64,000 nucleotides of DNA from Panax quinquefolius (taxonomy: Eukaryota; Streptophyta; Magnoliopsida; Apiales; Araliaceae), in assembly GCA_020205615.1 (NCBI GenBank), contig CM035167.1, positions 135,732,568 to 135,796,567 on the forward strand, read 5' to 3'. A model generated the notes under the pieces. That model did not search any database. It saw only the letters and a program-made list of their open reading frames with translations, and was not told where the DNA came from. Both the position numbers and the translations under genes were made by a program. Below are positions 35,056 to 46,140 of the stretch, one piece after another. Position 1 is the first letter of the stretch; every line of letters begins with the position of its first letter.

Positions 35056-36939
35056 AATATTATTAGATAGTATTATTGGCAATGTCTAGAAAGTTCTGTC
35101 AAGGAGATGTTTGGTCACCTAATTGCGCGCCAATAAGGAGAAATTCTTATTGAAAGCCCCTCTTTCTGAGGAGCTACTGGTTGTCATAAATGTGATTCGT
35201 AATATTATTTGTGAATAATTAATTATTGATTCATATGATAAGAAAATATTTATTTTATGTGGATATAAATGTTGGATATATTTATTGTGGTTAAAAATGA
35301 AGGAGTTAATGTTGAGGTGTTTTATCATTATTTTTGTCGGAATGAAGGTATTAAAAATTAAACGGCGTTTTTGAGATATATTGTGTGAGTTATAATTTTT
35401 AATCAAATGACCGTTGGATCGTTGTAATTTTTGGATATGTTATACATATATAAGTTGAATATATGTCCACAAATTTTGAGCGGTTAAAAATGAACGTATG
35501 ATTTGTTATGAATTTTAAGAGGTGGTGATTGTAAATTAGGTTTATAAATGATTTTAGTGGAAAATTCTAGAATTGAGTGGGCCCCACTTGTGGTTGGTGA
35601 AGAAATGTGCTGAATTTATTTCAAATGTGGTGGGTGGGAATAGTAGAAAAGTAAAGCCATCGGGGTTGCAGTCAAGTCTGCTAATATTTTCCTATAAATA
35701 GAGGCTAAGTTAGAATTGAAAATCACACCGAAATAAGTTTTTCTCTTTCTCTCTCTAGATTATTGAGTGTATTTTGTGAGTATTTAGATACTTTGTGAGT
35801 TTCTATTCATCGATGCAAGTTTCCTTGATTTTATACCGATATTCCGATCGAATCTCGATATTTTGAGGTAAGGGATGTTATTTTCTTCATATATGATATT
35901 ATTTCTTCAATATCATTATCGCCAAGTATTGATCTGAATTTTTATCAAATTTGGAACTTTTTATGTCGGGATTACTATTCACGTATACGGCACTATTCAC
36001 CAAAAAATAAAATTTTCTTTTTTTGTCCAAGATGTCTATTATGGTTACTATCTTTGATTGTATCCATGTTTTGATCTTTATTTTTGAATTATGCTTCAAA
36101 ATTGGTATTTATGAAGTATTATTGATCTTGGATAAACTGTTATACGAATCCCTACTATTTGTCCTTCCGTTTCACTGGATTCGTTTTCTTTAAAATATTT
36201 TCATCATCCTCATCCTAAATGATGATATTACTAAATATCTTCTACCAGTAGTGTAAAAGATAAATGATTAATCGATGAATATCTTTGGCCCGTAGTGCAA
36301 AAGATGAACAGTGTTGAGATGAATACGACCAACCTGGTGATACAAATGAATATCTTTGGCACGTAGTGCAAAGATGAATATTTGATTAAAGATGTATATT
36401 GATTGTTATTACTGAGGATAAAATATTGATGATGGACTTTTAAATCTTAGAAGATAGTAGAACTCATTCTCTTCGACTCTTCTAATGGATTGATGTTTCA
36501 CGCTGCGATTGTTGATCTAAAACTTGTTGGCTATTATATTTTATCAGATTATTTCTGTTGAAGACTAACGATAATTTGTTGTATATTATCTTAGTCATAA
36601 TATTCTTTCTTCGGGCTAGTTGAGCTCACCCTTTTCCTTTTTGTTCTATTTTTCTCGGGAGGTGAGAACATAAGGAGAACTAGTCGAGTATGGAGTGATG
36701 GTTCTAGAAAGATGTTTTAGCAGTCCTCACTATTTCAGTAAAATAGTGTTTGAATAATTGTAACGAGGACTTATTTGAGTGTGGATATTATGCAGAAGAC
36801 AATATTTGTATTTAAACTCACAAGTATGTGTTGTCGTATTTTGCACGACAATTGTATTATTGAAGTTGTAGTTTGCTTTCTGTACCATGTATTTGGCGAC
36901 TCAGAATGGGTGTTGTATACCTATTTTGGGGGCGTCACA
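35056..36939 (+). repeat. Solo LTR B, second part
   Basis: Continues the LTR broken off at 21706 (AATATTATTAGATAG resumes the matching register of other copies). TATA box at 35691-35702 (CCTATAAATAGA), hairpins at 36225-36385, LTR end at 36939. Confidence 0.88.
36225..36385 (+). repeat. Hairpin array in solo LTR B
   Basis: Three hairpins, two with ATCTTTGGCCCGTAGTGCAA-like sequence, the first with ATCTTCTACCAGTAGTG and a weakened stem. Confidence 0.7.
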
Positions 36940-38148
36940 TATTCCAACAGAATAATAAAGACAGAATAATAGAAGAATGTCACCAAGTATAGGGTAGCCC
37001 GCATATACAGGTTATTCCAACATAACAATAAAGAAATAGAATAACAGAAGTTCTCTTCTTGAATACAAAAGAATAATATCCTTTACCGTAAAATAATACT
37101 TGATATAAGAGTAGTGAAGTAGCAGAATATTTTTCTTCTTTCTCTCTATAATTTCTCTCTCTAGAGTTTCAGTGAATTTGTAAGAAATAATGAAGGAATG
37201 AGCTTCTATTTATAGGAGAATGGAAGAGCACTATTCATGGATGAAATAATTTTGCAAATATACGTATCAAGGTTTTGATATCACCAATGCAAAAATTCAA
37301 TCAACTAACCAATAAGATTACAACAAAAAAATTAAAATATAATACATATATATAAACACATGTTTTCAACTTATATATATCAATATTATATATACACCAC
37401 TTAATTTTTCTCCCCCATAACCAACATCAATCCCCCACCCACCCAATAATCAAATTCACTACACTCTTACACATCACTATCACACTACCACTTTTCCATC
37501 ATTTTCCACTCACACACATCACTTTCACTCTTTCTTTTCTCCCCACCACTCTCCACTCACACATATAATATTATATATATACACACACATCACAATCTTA
37601 TATATATATAAACTTATTCCCCATACGTAACTCTCTCCCACCCCCATTTCTAAAATCAGTTTTTCAACACATATGGGCCCCACATGTGGGCCCCACCTTT
37701 AAATAATTTCTACCAATTATTTTGAAAAATGGGTAAATAGGAATTCAAATAATAAGCAAAACTGAGTGACTTCTCACGTAAGCATCAATAATCAATACCG
37801 TGTACTACTATGCAACCACAGCGTACATTGTACTTTTTTACTAATGAAAGTAGTTCAACAATATTAACTGTAAAACTTCCGTAGTTATTTTCATAAAAAT
37901 ATTTTTGTTATTTTTCAATCCGGCAATAATTACATTGTGGGGTCCACCAATGATTCTTGCCATTATGCGAATATTCCTCGCTAAAACGAATATTCTCAGA
38001 CCAATCGAATATAATACAACAACTTGCATACTTTGCAAAAATTTTAAATATACCCACAACTATAACATTATATCAAATCCACACCATAATTTTAAAAAAA
38101 ATATTTCGAGAAATTTAAATCTTTATTCATAAAATATGGGGTCTCACA
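36940..38148 (-). repeat. 5' LTR of element A, second part
   Basis: Resumes at TATTCCAACAG within the 62-bp-type array and runs to GTCTCACA at 38148. Nearly identical to 16740-17952. TATA box at 37204-37217. Confidence 0.9.
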
Positions 38149-39348
38149 ATTACGGTCTCCGGCCGATGAGACTCTATTACCGAACAAGATGGAGACGAAC
38201 ATGAGAAATAAAAAGGGAAAGGGGAAAATCTGTTCTCCCACCTCCGCCACCATGACATATACATATTCCATCAATGGTGATTACAAAAATGACAAAAAGT
38301 GCAGTCAATTTTTCAACAATACAAATACAAGAACATAGGGTTGGATCTAAGGATATTGCAGTGCTTTTCCAAAATTAAAAAAGAATAGATTAAGGTTCAA
38401 ACGCCGACAAATAAGGAGAAATTCATGTCAAATCGATTTGAAATTTCATACTCGATTAGTTCAAATCGACTTACTCCCCCCGACAAAAAGTCAAGATCTA
38501 ACCTTGAAGTACAGAGAACCTGGGGAATTAGGGTTTATGTAAATTAAAATTAATGATTGTATAATTAATTTTAATTTTTAAGTCATTTGTTTAACTAATT
38601 TTTGCTAATTGTATCAAATTTTCTATTTTATGTTAATTATGAACTTACTTTTTATATCATTAAAATATATATTAGTATTAATTTTTAAAATAAAAAAATA
38701 ATTATTAAAAGAAAGGAAAAGAGATAAAGAAAAGAATACAAATAAAGAAAATGAATTAAACTATTTATTTTAATGTTATTATTATTTTAATTATTTTTTG
38801 TCACGTAATTAATGATTTTTAATTTTTAATTTTTTAAAAGTTAATATAATGTTGTACTAGATCTCATTGATACAAATTTTTTGATAAAGAGGGTTAAATG
38901 AGATGAATAAAATTAATTTTATTATTATTTTAATAAATATTATAAATATTTAGGTAAAGAAAAAGAAAGAAAAATTCATTATTTCTTTATGTTTATAAAT
39001 ATTAATTTATTTATGTTTGTAATTTGTATTATTTCTTTTTTGTCTAAAAAATTCAAAAAAAAATTGGTCTTATACAATTAAATTTAAAGTCAACATGTAT
39101 TGTACATGTCACATAATCAATGGTGTTATTTAATTTTATTTTTTTATGCTACCGCATCAGAAAATAATTTTTTTTGTTTTTTTTTTCAATGTCACGTGTG
39201 CAATTTGTTAACGTCCGTCCAAGAAATTGGACGGAATGGGCTTATTGAACATTTCTAAAAAGTTCAGTGGGCTAATTGAATATTTTAAAAATACAGTGGC
39301 TAATTCGTTAAATCACTATAACCACAGTGGCCAAAAGGTGCTTTTGCC
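38149..39348. repeat. Right arm of the foldback element
   Basis: Starts with ATTAC, the right target copy of A. A GC-richer part runs to about 38540, then AT-rich sequence, and the terminal inverted repeat from about 38940 to 39348 mirrors 14258-14680. Confidence 0.8.
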
Positions 39349-39358
39349 ATTAAAATTA

Positions 39359-40073
39359 TTTAAGATGGACATGTGTTGAATTTGTAGAATGACATATATC
39401 AATATATGGTGTCATGTACTGTAATTTAGTATATATAATAGATAACAAGCCAACAATTTTTAGATTTATTTAGAATTTAAAAAGTACGACAATTTTATTA
39501 TTTTTTTCAATGAATTTTCGAGCAAAAATCGCACCACCTGAAATCGCACCGCATTCTTAGAAACTATTTCGCAACAATTCAAATGGTTTCAAGTTACAGT
39601 TTCTGGTTTAAACAATCACAAATGAGTATAGAAAGATGAAAGGACAAGAAGTCGGCCCACATCAAATCATGAAAAACAATCAAGATGTAGGGCCTTTAAT
39701 CAAGGGGTGTTGACCCAATGATTATCCCCATTTCTTGCGAAGGTGAGAGTTTAAACTAGTGGGAAATAATAGGGTCCTTTACAATAATATACAACATTTT
39801 AAAAGTAATTACACTATTAGTGCATCATCAAAATAATTACAAAAATAATAATTTTCTCATATTTATTTACAATATTAGTGCAATTACAATTCATTAATTT
39901 AGGGAATTAGTATAAGATTCAATTCACAATAATAAGTAAGCCTAAAATCAAGGAGAAATAACTGTCATAATTAATAATTCAAATTCAAACATCTTGGATC
40001 TAACAACAAAAATAAATTCAAATTCAAAATAATAATTCAAATTCAAATATTAAAATTCAAATCTTCATCTCCC
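39359..40073. other. Intergenic, no gene
   Basis: AT-rich DNA with many AATTCAAAT-like words near 39980-40070. No credible coding frame. Confidence 0.4.
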
Positions 40074-40412
40074 TCAAAATATTCTCGTAAACTTCACTTC
40101 TTCTTCCTGCGTAATCCTCTTCCTCACATTCTTCTTTGAAACCACAACATTGTCAACCTTTTTGTTCCTCAATAATTTCCCTACAATCACTTTAGTTCTT
40201 ACATCAACAACTTTATCATTTAAATCTACAATAAGCCGTAATTCCTTATCATTTTTTTTCATCTCTTTCACTGCCATTTTCCCTCTCTTCCGCACAACAA
40301 CCGAACTGGAAATTAAAACCTTAATCATGGATATTTGATTTTTTACAATTTCTTCATGTCCAGAAATTTCAATTCCAATTTTATATCCAAAGAAAAATAA
40401 GAACACTGCATA
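40074..40412 (-). CDS. Unrecognised lysine- and valine-rich open frame, possible terminal exon
   Basis: Minus-strand frame of about 110 codons ending at the stop at 40074. It contains no recognised domain. Composition is basic (KRGKMAVKEMKKNDKELRLI, then NKKVDNVVVSKKNVRKR). The frame has no ATG at its 5' end; the first internal ATG gives about 84 residues. Just upstream is a pyrimidine-rich run and TATGCAG, which could be a 3' splice site. It may be a piece of a gene or a chance frame in AT-rich DNA. Confidence 0.2.
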   Translation of the reverse strand, partial: YAVFLFFFGYKIGIEISGHEEIVKNQISMIKVLISSSVVVRKRGKMAVKEMKKNDKELRLIVDLNDKVVDVRTKVIVGKLLRNKKVDNVVVSKKNVRKRITQEEEVKFTRIF

Positions 40413-40459
40413 GAAAAGAGAGAGATAAAAGAGTGAATGTAATGTTGATAACTAACCCT

Positions 40460-40690
40460 TCATACCAAGGTAACCAAACTTTTATATCAAGGTAACCAAA
40501 CCTTTATACAATGGTAACCAATCTACCTCAACACCTGTAGTATGAATTGGTTACCTTGGTCTGAAAGTTTGGCAACCAACTGCATAAAGGTTTGGCTACC
40601 AACTGCATCACATTCAAAATAAATTGGTAACTTAATAAAATTGAATTGGTTACCTTAGTATGAAGGTTTGGCTACCAACTGTACTATGAA
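40460..40690. repeat. Cluster of GGTAACCAA motifs in both orientations
   Basis: At least three copies on the plus strand (40468-40533) and several of TTGGTTACC or TTTGGCTACC form after 40555, separated by 20-30 bp. The two orientations can fold on each other. I do not recognise the element. Confidence 0.65.
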
Positions 40691-40699
40691 AAAATTATC

Positions 40700-41900
40700 A
40701 AACAAAGCATGCCTTTTAGCCGACTGAAAATATCAAACTCTTTTCAAAGCTTGCATGCTTTTTGCAAATAAGCCTCAGAACTCAGAAGATGTTGTGTTTT
40801 CAGAATTAATCTCGCTTTTTCTCTCTCCAACTTCATGTCTTCCTCCATAAAATTCGACGACCCACAAAACCAAACCAAATGGGTGTACAAGTACATAAAG
40901 CATAAAATCGGAAGTGAAAAGATATTTTAGAAAATTGGTGGGTGAAAAGAAGAAAAAGACTCATAGTTGTGTTGTGGTAAAACCGGATGCTTCATCATCT
41001 TGACCCATTAACCGTTTGATTTCTTATTAGTATAATGCGAGACTCAAAGTCTCAAAAAATTTTATAGAGAGAAACTGATACCTGACTAGATAAATAGAGG
41101 AATGAAACAAAAAGAAAGAATGGATGAGGAGGAAGAAAATAATAAAAGAAACCTGGAATGGGATGGACTATGTCAAAAGGTAAGGAGAAACCAGACGGAT
41201 AAAAATAAAAGGAAGTGGTGGGGATGAGGTGGAGGGAGGGTGAGGTGTAAATCACACAACTAAATTAAAGGAAGAATAAATTCACTAATTATGTAAATAA
41301 AACTTTAAATGCATTAATTGTGTAAATATTTTATGAGTGAACTATTGTTGTAATAATTTTTAAAAATGTACTAGAAAATGTAATTGTTCCGAAATAATAC
41401 GTGTTTATATGTCTTAAGTTAGCCAAAAATAAAATAAAATAAGAAACTAATATTTCCACATGTTAAAATGATATTACACGAGACTCTCTTACATGGAGGT
41501 AAGACCCACTTACTATTCACGTGAGAGAAATCAGGTGAAAATATCAATTTTTTATGTAAAAATATCAGTTGTCAAAAAATAGGATTTTTGATCTTGATAT
41601 AGTATTCAATCTTGGTAAAATCCGAGACAAAAGCTTTAGCTTTTTAAGAGACCTTCAAGCCAATGGGAACTGAATAAGTGCAGCATAGAGTCAAAATAGA
41701 GGAACATCCCTTCCGAGAGAAGGAAACAATTGGAATTGAACTTCAGGAATCAGGTGTGCTTATCTAAACAAAAAATACCAACTCACTGGAATCTAGATCC
41801 TTGAGATTTCTGGAGAAATACAATTCCAATATGAAACTAAAAATAATAACATTATACAACAAAAAATGTAAAACAAACAGTTGAAAACCAATAAGAACTC
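40700..41900. other. Intergenic, no gene
   Basis: No recognised coding sequence. Purine-rich 41060-41250 is low complexity. Confidence 0.4.
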
Positions 41901-41901
41901 A

Positions 41902-42060
41902 TTATCTCCCACCCAACATGCGAGACATTAGCGAAAGCCACCTCGCCCCTGCCGGTAGTTCCCAACTCCGGATCGATCTCATATTATGAACAAAAGAAGT
42001 ATCCTTGGAACTTGGAAGATGAATTTCCAAGGAATTGCATGTGTAAATAAGTTCACGACC
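41902..42060 (-). CDS. Orphan 52-aa open frame in a GC-rich island, possible terminal exon
   Basis: Minus-strand frame from just after an in-frame TGA (42061-42063) to a stop at 41902-41904. It encodes RELIYTCNSLEIHLPSSKDT and later RSIRSWELPAGARWLSLMSR. The segment is much richer in G and C than its surroundings, and a T-rich 3'-UTR-like stretch follows. There is no start codon at the front and no exon I can link upstream. Another frame is open for part of the same stretch, so coding is unproved. Confidence 0.22.
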   Translation of the reverse strand, partial: GRELIYTCNSLEIHLPSSKDTSFVHNMRSIRSWELPAGARWLSLMSRMLGGR

Positions 42061-42063
42061 TCA

Positions 42064-43020
42064 GTGGCATACCAAACCTGCTTCGAATAACTTTATATAA
42101 AAAAAGAATGAGGTTCCGAATGAAATGTCCATAGTTCTTACCTATCAAAACAACAGTCTTAAGGACCAAATTACTCAACACAACCCCCACCTACTAGGAC
42201 AAACACATAATTGCTCCTCTCAACCACAAAAGAAAACTCTGGTCAACTTTAGCAAAGATAGGTAAGACAGAATATATGGGACAAACAAACATGAACCATA
42301 GTAGTCCTACCCTTGGAAAAAGAAATATGCACCTTCAACAATTCCACTTATCTAATCCCTAACACACTTACAGGGTTTCAAAATGAAACAGACCTAAGAT
42401 TCTCACAAGGGGCACACAATAATAAATAAGCAAAAACTCCTCAATTACACCCAGCCAAAGAAAAATAGTCAAAAGACAACAAGCTATTGTATGCAAGAAT
42501 AGATACAACAAATAGATAAAATAGGACACTAAAACAAACTTAAAACACGTTCGCATATGGAAGAATAGTGAAGAAGAAGACAACAAATTAGCACAAGAAA
42601 ATTAACACACATTTTTCACAATGCAGTACTGAAGCTGCAACTCTAACTCTCTCTCTCTCTCTCTCTCTTTGGAAACAAACTCTTGATTCAATATATAGAA
42701 CTCACAGGATAAATTGCTTGTCCTGTTTATTCTTTAAACCCCTAACAACTCAGTAAAATCTAAACAGAATCTTTCTTTTTTTGATAAATAAATCCAAGCA
42801 GAATCTTAAAAGTATGCAAAAACTAACCAAAATTGTTTGATACTATAGGAACATGAATGAAAAACCAACAGAGACAGTGTGACACACTCAAGTACTAGCC
42901 TACATTTTAAACCAGAAAATGTGATCTAAATTAGATAAAACCAAAGACTTTCTCCAACCAAAAGTTTCTCCAACTATATTCGAGCCGAGCTCCAAAGATT
43001 TTCACCCAAAGATTTTCACA
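42064..43020. other. Intergenic, no gene
   Basis: Only a (CT)n tract at about 42645-42669 is notable. Confidence 0.4.
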
Positions 43021-43023
43021 AAC

Positions 43024-43180
43024 AGATAATGCTTTCTCTATGAAAGCAACTGCATTATGCTTCACTAACAGATAATGCTCTCTCTATGAAAGCAACTGCA
43101 TTATGTAACAACAGTAAAATCTGATACTGCTTTCTCTATGAAAGCAACCACATTATGCAACAACAGTAAAATCATTTTGT
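43024..43180. repeat. Three tandem copies of a unit of about 50-56 bp
   Basis: Each copy contains TCTCTATGAAAGCAAC followed by CATTATG. The second and third also share AACAACAGTAAAATC. Confidence 0.8.
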
Positions 43181-43189
43181 TGAAATGCT

Positions 43190-43830
43190 CTCCCCACATG
43201 ATGACTCCTCTAATAGGGTATATTAACTGGGTACTGGATAGAGGTTGCCAATTGAATAGGAAATTACACTAGATAAACAAAAGCAGAGGCAAGTTTTTTT
43301 CCTTCGGAAATACTCAATAAGTGGTATCGAACAATAATCAGATAACATCCCCCCAGATAAAGGTAGAGAAAAATTGATTTCAAAAGCTGCCTCCAAAATC
43401 ATCTAAAAAATAAAAAAGAACAGCCGACTCCAACAACTAGCCATTTGGGTGTTTTCTGACGTTGCTTGTCAACCGATCATGTACATAATTCAGTTTAAAT
43501 TATGGTGTACCCAAACCTTTCAGGTAGCCATTTGGAGCTCCCCCTTGGCCCCTTTTACTGTATTGTATTACTTAACTTAGAATTTAATATGGTGTATACT
43601 AACACTTGTTGCACAACCACACGGGAAGGGAGAAACTAATAAATCACATGATTCACCCATGTGAAAAATGAAAATCACACCCCAAACAAATACCTGAGCA
43701 ATAGATATTGAACAAAGGGTTACTATAATTGTTGAACTGTTTAGATCTACTCAAGTTATGCATGAACCTTGCTCAATTCCTCATTCCTAGTTATAAAAAA
43801 TAAATAAAATAATTATATATAGGGAAAAAT
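43190..43830. other. Intergenic, no gene
   Basis: No coding frame or repeat that I can support. Confidence 0.4.
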
Positions 43831-43833
43831 GTA

Positions 43834-43994
43834 TATATACAGTTGTGTATTACACAATCGGCTATGGCGACGGTTTTTTGGGCTATAGCGACGGTTTCAC
43901 CCGTCGTTATAGCTATTATGGGCTATGGCAACAGTTTACCGTCGCTATAGCTCAAAAAATCCGTCGCCATAACTCTACTGGGTAATACACAAAT

Positions 43995-44005
<11 letters not shown>
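43834..44005. mobile_element. Hairpin MITE with GCGACGG motifs
   Basis: The ends ATATATACA..TGTGTATTAC (left) and GTAATACACA..TGTATATAT (right) are inverted copies. The interior has repeated GGCTATGGCGACGG and CCGTCGCTATAGC blocks that fold on each other. The flanks are TA, fitting a TA target. GCGACGG-type subterminal words also occur in CACTA-related elements, so the superfamily is open. Confidence 0.65.

Positions 44006-44068
<63 letters not shown>
43999..44068. repeat. (TA)n microsatellite
   Basis: About 35 TA units next to the MITE. It may have grown from the target site. Confidence 0.95.
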
Positions 44069-44069
<1 letters not shown>

Positions 44070-44072
<3 letters not shown>

Positions 44073-45200
44073 CTGCAAAGATGTAAGTTTAACTATTACT
44101 TTAGTCTTGACATAATACATATACAAAGGCATGGAAATAACGATGGATGCGCATGAGAGGTTACCTAATTGCCCAATCCCTCCTGTCTACTCGAGAGTTT
44201 TTCATTTCACGAGCTGCAAAATTTAGCAATACTCTCTCCGCTTCACCTAGAATAGTGTAACCGTTTCCTTAAGACCAAAGGGCAATCTAGATGTAATTAG
44301 TGAAGCACAAGTGAAGTCTTACCATCTTGATACAAGGAATCCAGAGTTTGATATCCAGACCATATAAGTCCCACTATTGGTGATTATACAAATCATTTAA
44401 AAATTTCTGTTCTTCTTAGTTAATGCAGCACAAATTGCAACAAATCATGGATTCCAATGAACATCAAGTTACTGAAGAAAATAGAACTTTTTTGCCCATT
44501 GTTGCAAGAAAAAACAGAGATCAATCTCTATACTTCTATCTATTGCCATCATAATCAGTAATTCAGTTATCACTTATCAACAACTCAAAATTTCATTGAT
44601 CCTTTTTAAAAAAATTATGCTTTCAAGTTACAACTACAGAATGAGAGACGAGCTTAATAACACACACATTACACAAATAACATGATGTTCTATAACATTT
44701 CTCATGAGAGATTAAAACAGCTCGTTCCTACAGAAACTTGAAAGACAAGTAGACAACCCTCACTTTACATTGTAGTCAATATTTTAGGAAAAGGCAACAC
44801 AGATGCATTAATAAAAACACAGGTGATCTGCCTTACCTCTTTTTTTTCTCGATAAAAAAATGGCAAAAAATAGATTCCAACACACATTAAGGTCCAAAAA
44901 AGAGCAAGTACACCTTCAAGTAAACTTAATAATCTCTAAAAGTTAGCACCTCGACACATTTTATACCTGATTGACAGTTTAGAACATACACACACAAGTT
45001 ACTCTTAAAATGATGCAACAATAAAAAAAAATATTTAAATCCACATGCTCATTGCACCAATGTCGTAAAAGTTAATCAAACCTAACCTAAGAGATGAGAC
45101 GAAACATACCTAAAATTTAGTAATCACCAACTGTAAATCACATGGAAGTTATCATAATTACACTGAAAGAAAATAGTAAATATACCCACATTTACATTAT
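44070..45200. other. Region downstream of the PH gene, no gene recognised
   Basis: AT-rich DNA. No credible coding frame was found. It may include 3' transcript sequence of the PH gene. Confidence 0.4.
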
Positions 45201-45214
45201 CATCAATGAGAATG

Positions 45215-45582
45215 GAACACTACACTTCCATTTCTTGCTATTGTAATCTACCACTTCATAATCAGTTTATATACACATACACATTCTAAACAACCGAAAA
45301 ATAAAAATAAAAATAAAAATAAAAATACCTAATTTTTTCATTTTAGAATCTACTGATTTCATCTGTCATAAGAAAGTGAATTATGAATAAAAAGCATATT
45401 ACTTTTACAACGATCAAAGAGAAACAACATTTCAATTCATTTACACATCCAACATATGGAATGAAAATTTATCAAATTACTCGGTAACAAAAGATAAAAA
45501 CACGGCTAAATTTACACCATCACCCAATTTCCATTGCTTACTGTCGTAATCCACGATGTACAATCGGTGACATAAATATTTG
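45215..45582 (-). pseudogene. Two degenerate copies of the last codons of the PH gene
   Basis: Minus strand at 45265-45222 encodes TDYEVVDYNSKKW, and at 45582-45530 a damaged version with VDYDSKQW. The intact gene ends TDKEVVDYDSRK (about 45727-45687). All three copies are followed by a TTAGGTAT word (45640, 45327 and 45110 regions). No other part of the PH domain is repeated. Confidence 0.6.
45297..45328. repeat. (AAAAAT)n microsatellite
   Basis: Five units of AAAAAT between the two degenerate PH-tail copies. Confidence 0.9.
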
Positions 45583-45686
45583 ATTCCACTCACAGTACTA
45601 AACTTTATCAAAATACAAAGGATACTAATAAAAAAAATTATACCTAATTATGCAGAATCAAGGACGAAATCCCAAAATTTAAGCTT

Positions 45687-46118
45687 CTATTTCCTGCTAT
45701 CGTAATCGACAACTTCTTTATCAGTAACCGAGAGAGAGTGCTGAACAATTGACCGCCCGATCGAATTGATCCAATCTTCCTTCTCTTTCTCCGAATCGGC
45801 GATGAAGTACATAGTCTCCGATCTAGTGGAGAGCTCGAAAGCAAACTGTTTGTGGAGTACATCTTCGGCGCCCTTGACTGTGAGGCAGGTAGCCACTGGG
45901 ATAACGCCACGTGGAACGGAGCCGCGGGTGACGGTGGATTCCTTGAACCAGAAGAGCTTCCCTTGCTTGAGCACGAACCAACGGCGACGCCATGTCTTTA
46001 TGTACTCTCCTTGCTTGGTGAGCCAGCCGGTTCGCTCCGGGTTGGACCAGAACTCGACGCCGCCGTAGTCTTCGGGGTTTTGGGCGGCGCCCGTCACGGC
46101 TCGCCAGAGGCTTTCCAT
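45687..46118 (-). CDS. PH1: Pleckstrin homology domain protein 1 (AtPH1-like), 143 aa
   Basis: A small protein made almost entirely of one PH domain (residues about 26-123). MESLWRAVTG precedes it. Strand 1 is TGWLTKQGEYIKTWRRRWFV, with the basic cluster that binds phosphoinositides in the family. Then come KQGKLFWFKE, the variable loops, the C-terminal helix EKEKEDWINSIGRSIVQH, and the tail SVTDKEVVDYDSRK. It is a single uninterrupted exon close to the size of Arabidopsis PH1, which binds PI3P on late endosomes and affects metal transporter sorting. I chose the ATG at 46116-46118 because it opens the conserved family start. An in-frame ATG further up would add 45 residues, including a proline run encoded by a GGA repeat, more likely 5' UTR. 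The gene is intact in a heavily invaded region. Confidence 0.93.
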   Translation of the reverse strand: MESLWRAVTGAAQNPEDYGGVEFWSNPERTGWLTKQGEYIKTWRRRWFVLKQGKLFWFKESTVTRGSVPRGVIPVATCLTVKGAEDVLHKQFAFELSTRSETMYFIADSEKEKEDWINSIGRSIVQHSLSVTDKEVVDYDSRK

Positions 46119-46140
46119 GGTGGTTCGATTTGCAAGAAAC

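Larger units (their letters stand above)
21702..35060 (-). mobile_element. Element C: rearranged Ty3/gypsy retrotransposon inside B, hosts D
   Basis: Minus orientation. Exact target duplication AATAT at 21702-21706 and 35056-35060. The 3' LTR is cut short (21707 to about 22530) and joined directly to integrase sequence (22531-23588). The 5' LTR (32461-35055) lacks its last 25-30 bases at the joint with D. The rest of C (RT, gag, primer site) was lost with the deletion that also truncated D. Confidence 0.9.
21151..36939 (+). mobile_element. Solo LTR B, split by element C
   Basis: A plus-oriented LTR begins at 21151 (AAGACCCCAACTT, with CAG in place of the first TGT) and stops at 21706. Its continuation starts at 35056 and ends GGGGGCGTCACA at 36939. 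Together the parts give a normal LTR of about 2440 bp with no internal region. It sits in the 62-bp array of LTR A. The right flank reads TATTC. The left flank is damaged, so the 5-bp duplication is probable but not exact. Confidence 0.85.
15294..38148 (-). mobile_element. Element A: nonautonomous Ty3/gypsy retrotransposon, hosts B, C and D
   Basis: Minus orientation. The 3' LTR is 15294-17952 (2659 bp), the internal region 17953-19697 (only 1745 bp), and the 5' LTR is 19698-21150 continued at 36940-38148 (2662 bp in all). The two halves of the 5' LTR rejoin inside its 62-bp repeat array, which proves later insertion of B. Target sites read GTTAC (15289-15293) and ATTAC (38149-38153), one mismatch. 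The LTRs are close to identical over long stretches (for example 17040-17460 against 37223-37645). Confidence 0.92.
14248..39358. mobile_element. Mutator-like foldback element enclosing the whole retrotransposon nest
   Basis: The outer ends are inverted copies. The left arm starts at 14258 (GGCAAAAAGCACCTTTTGGC) and the right arm ends at 39348 with its reverse complement. Similarity continues inward for about 410 bp (left to about 14680, right from about 38940). Both ends are flanked by the same 10-mer, ATTAAAATTA (14248-14257 and 39349-39358), a target duplication of Mutator size. Without the nested retroelements the element is about 2.2 kb. No transposase is visible, so it is nonautonomous. 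Confidence 0.85.

Noticed and set aside
42368..42586. Minus-strand 72-codon frame
   Set aside because: Low-complexity hydrophobic frame in AT-rich DNA with no support.
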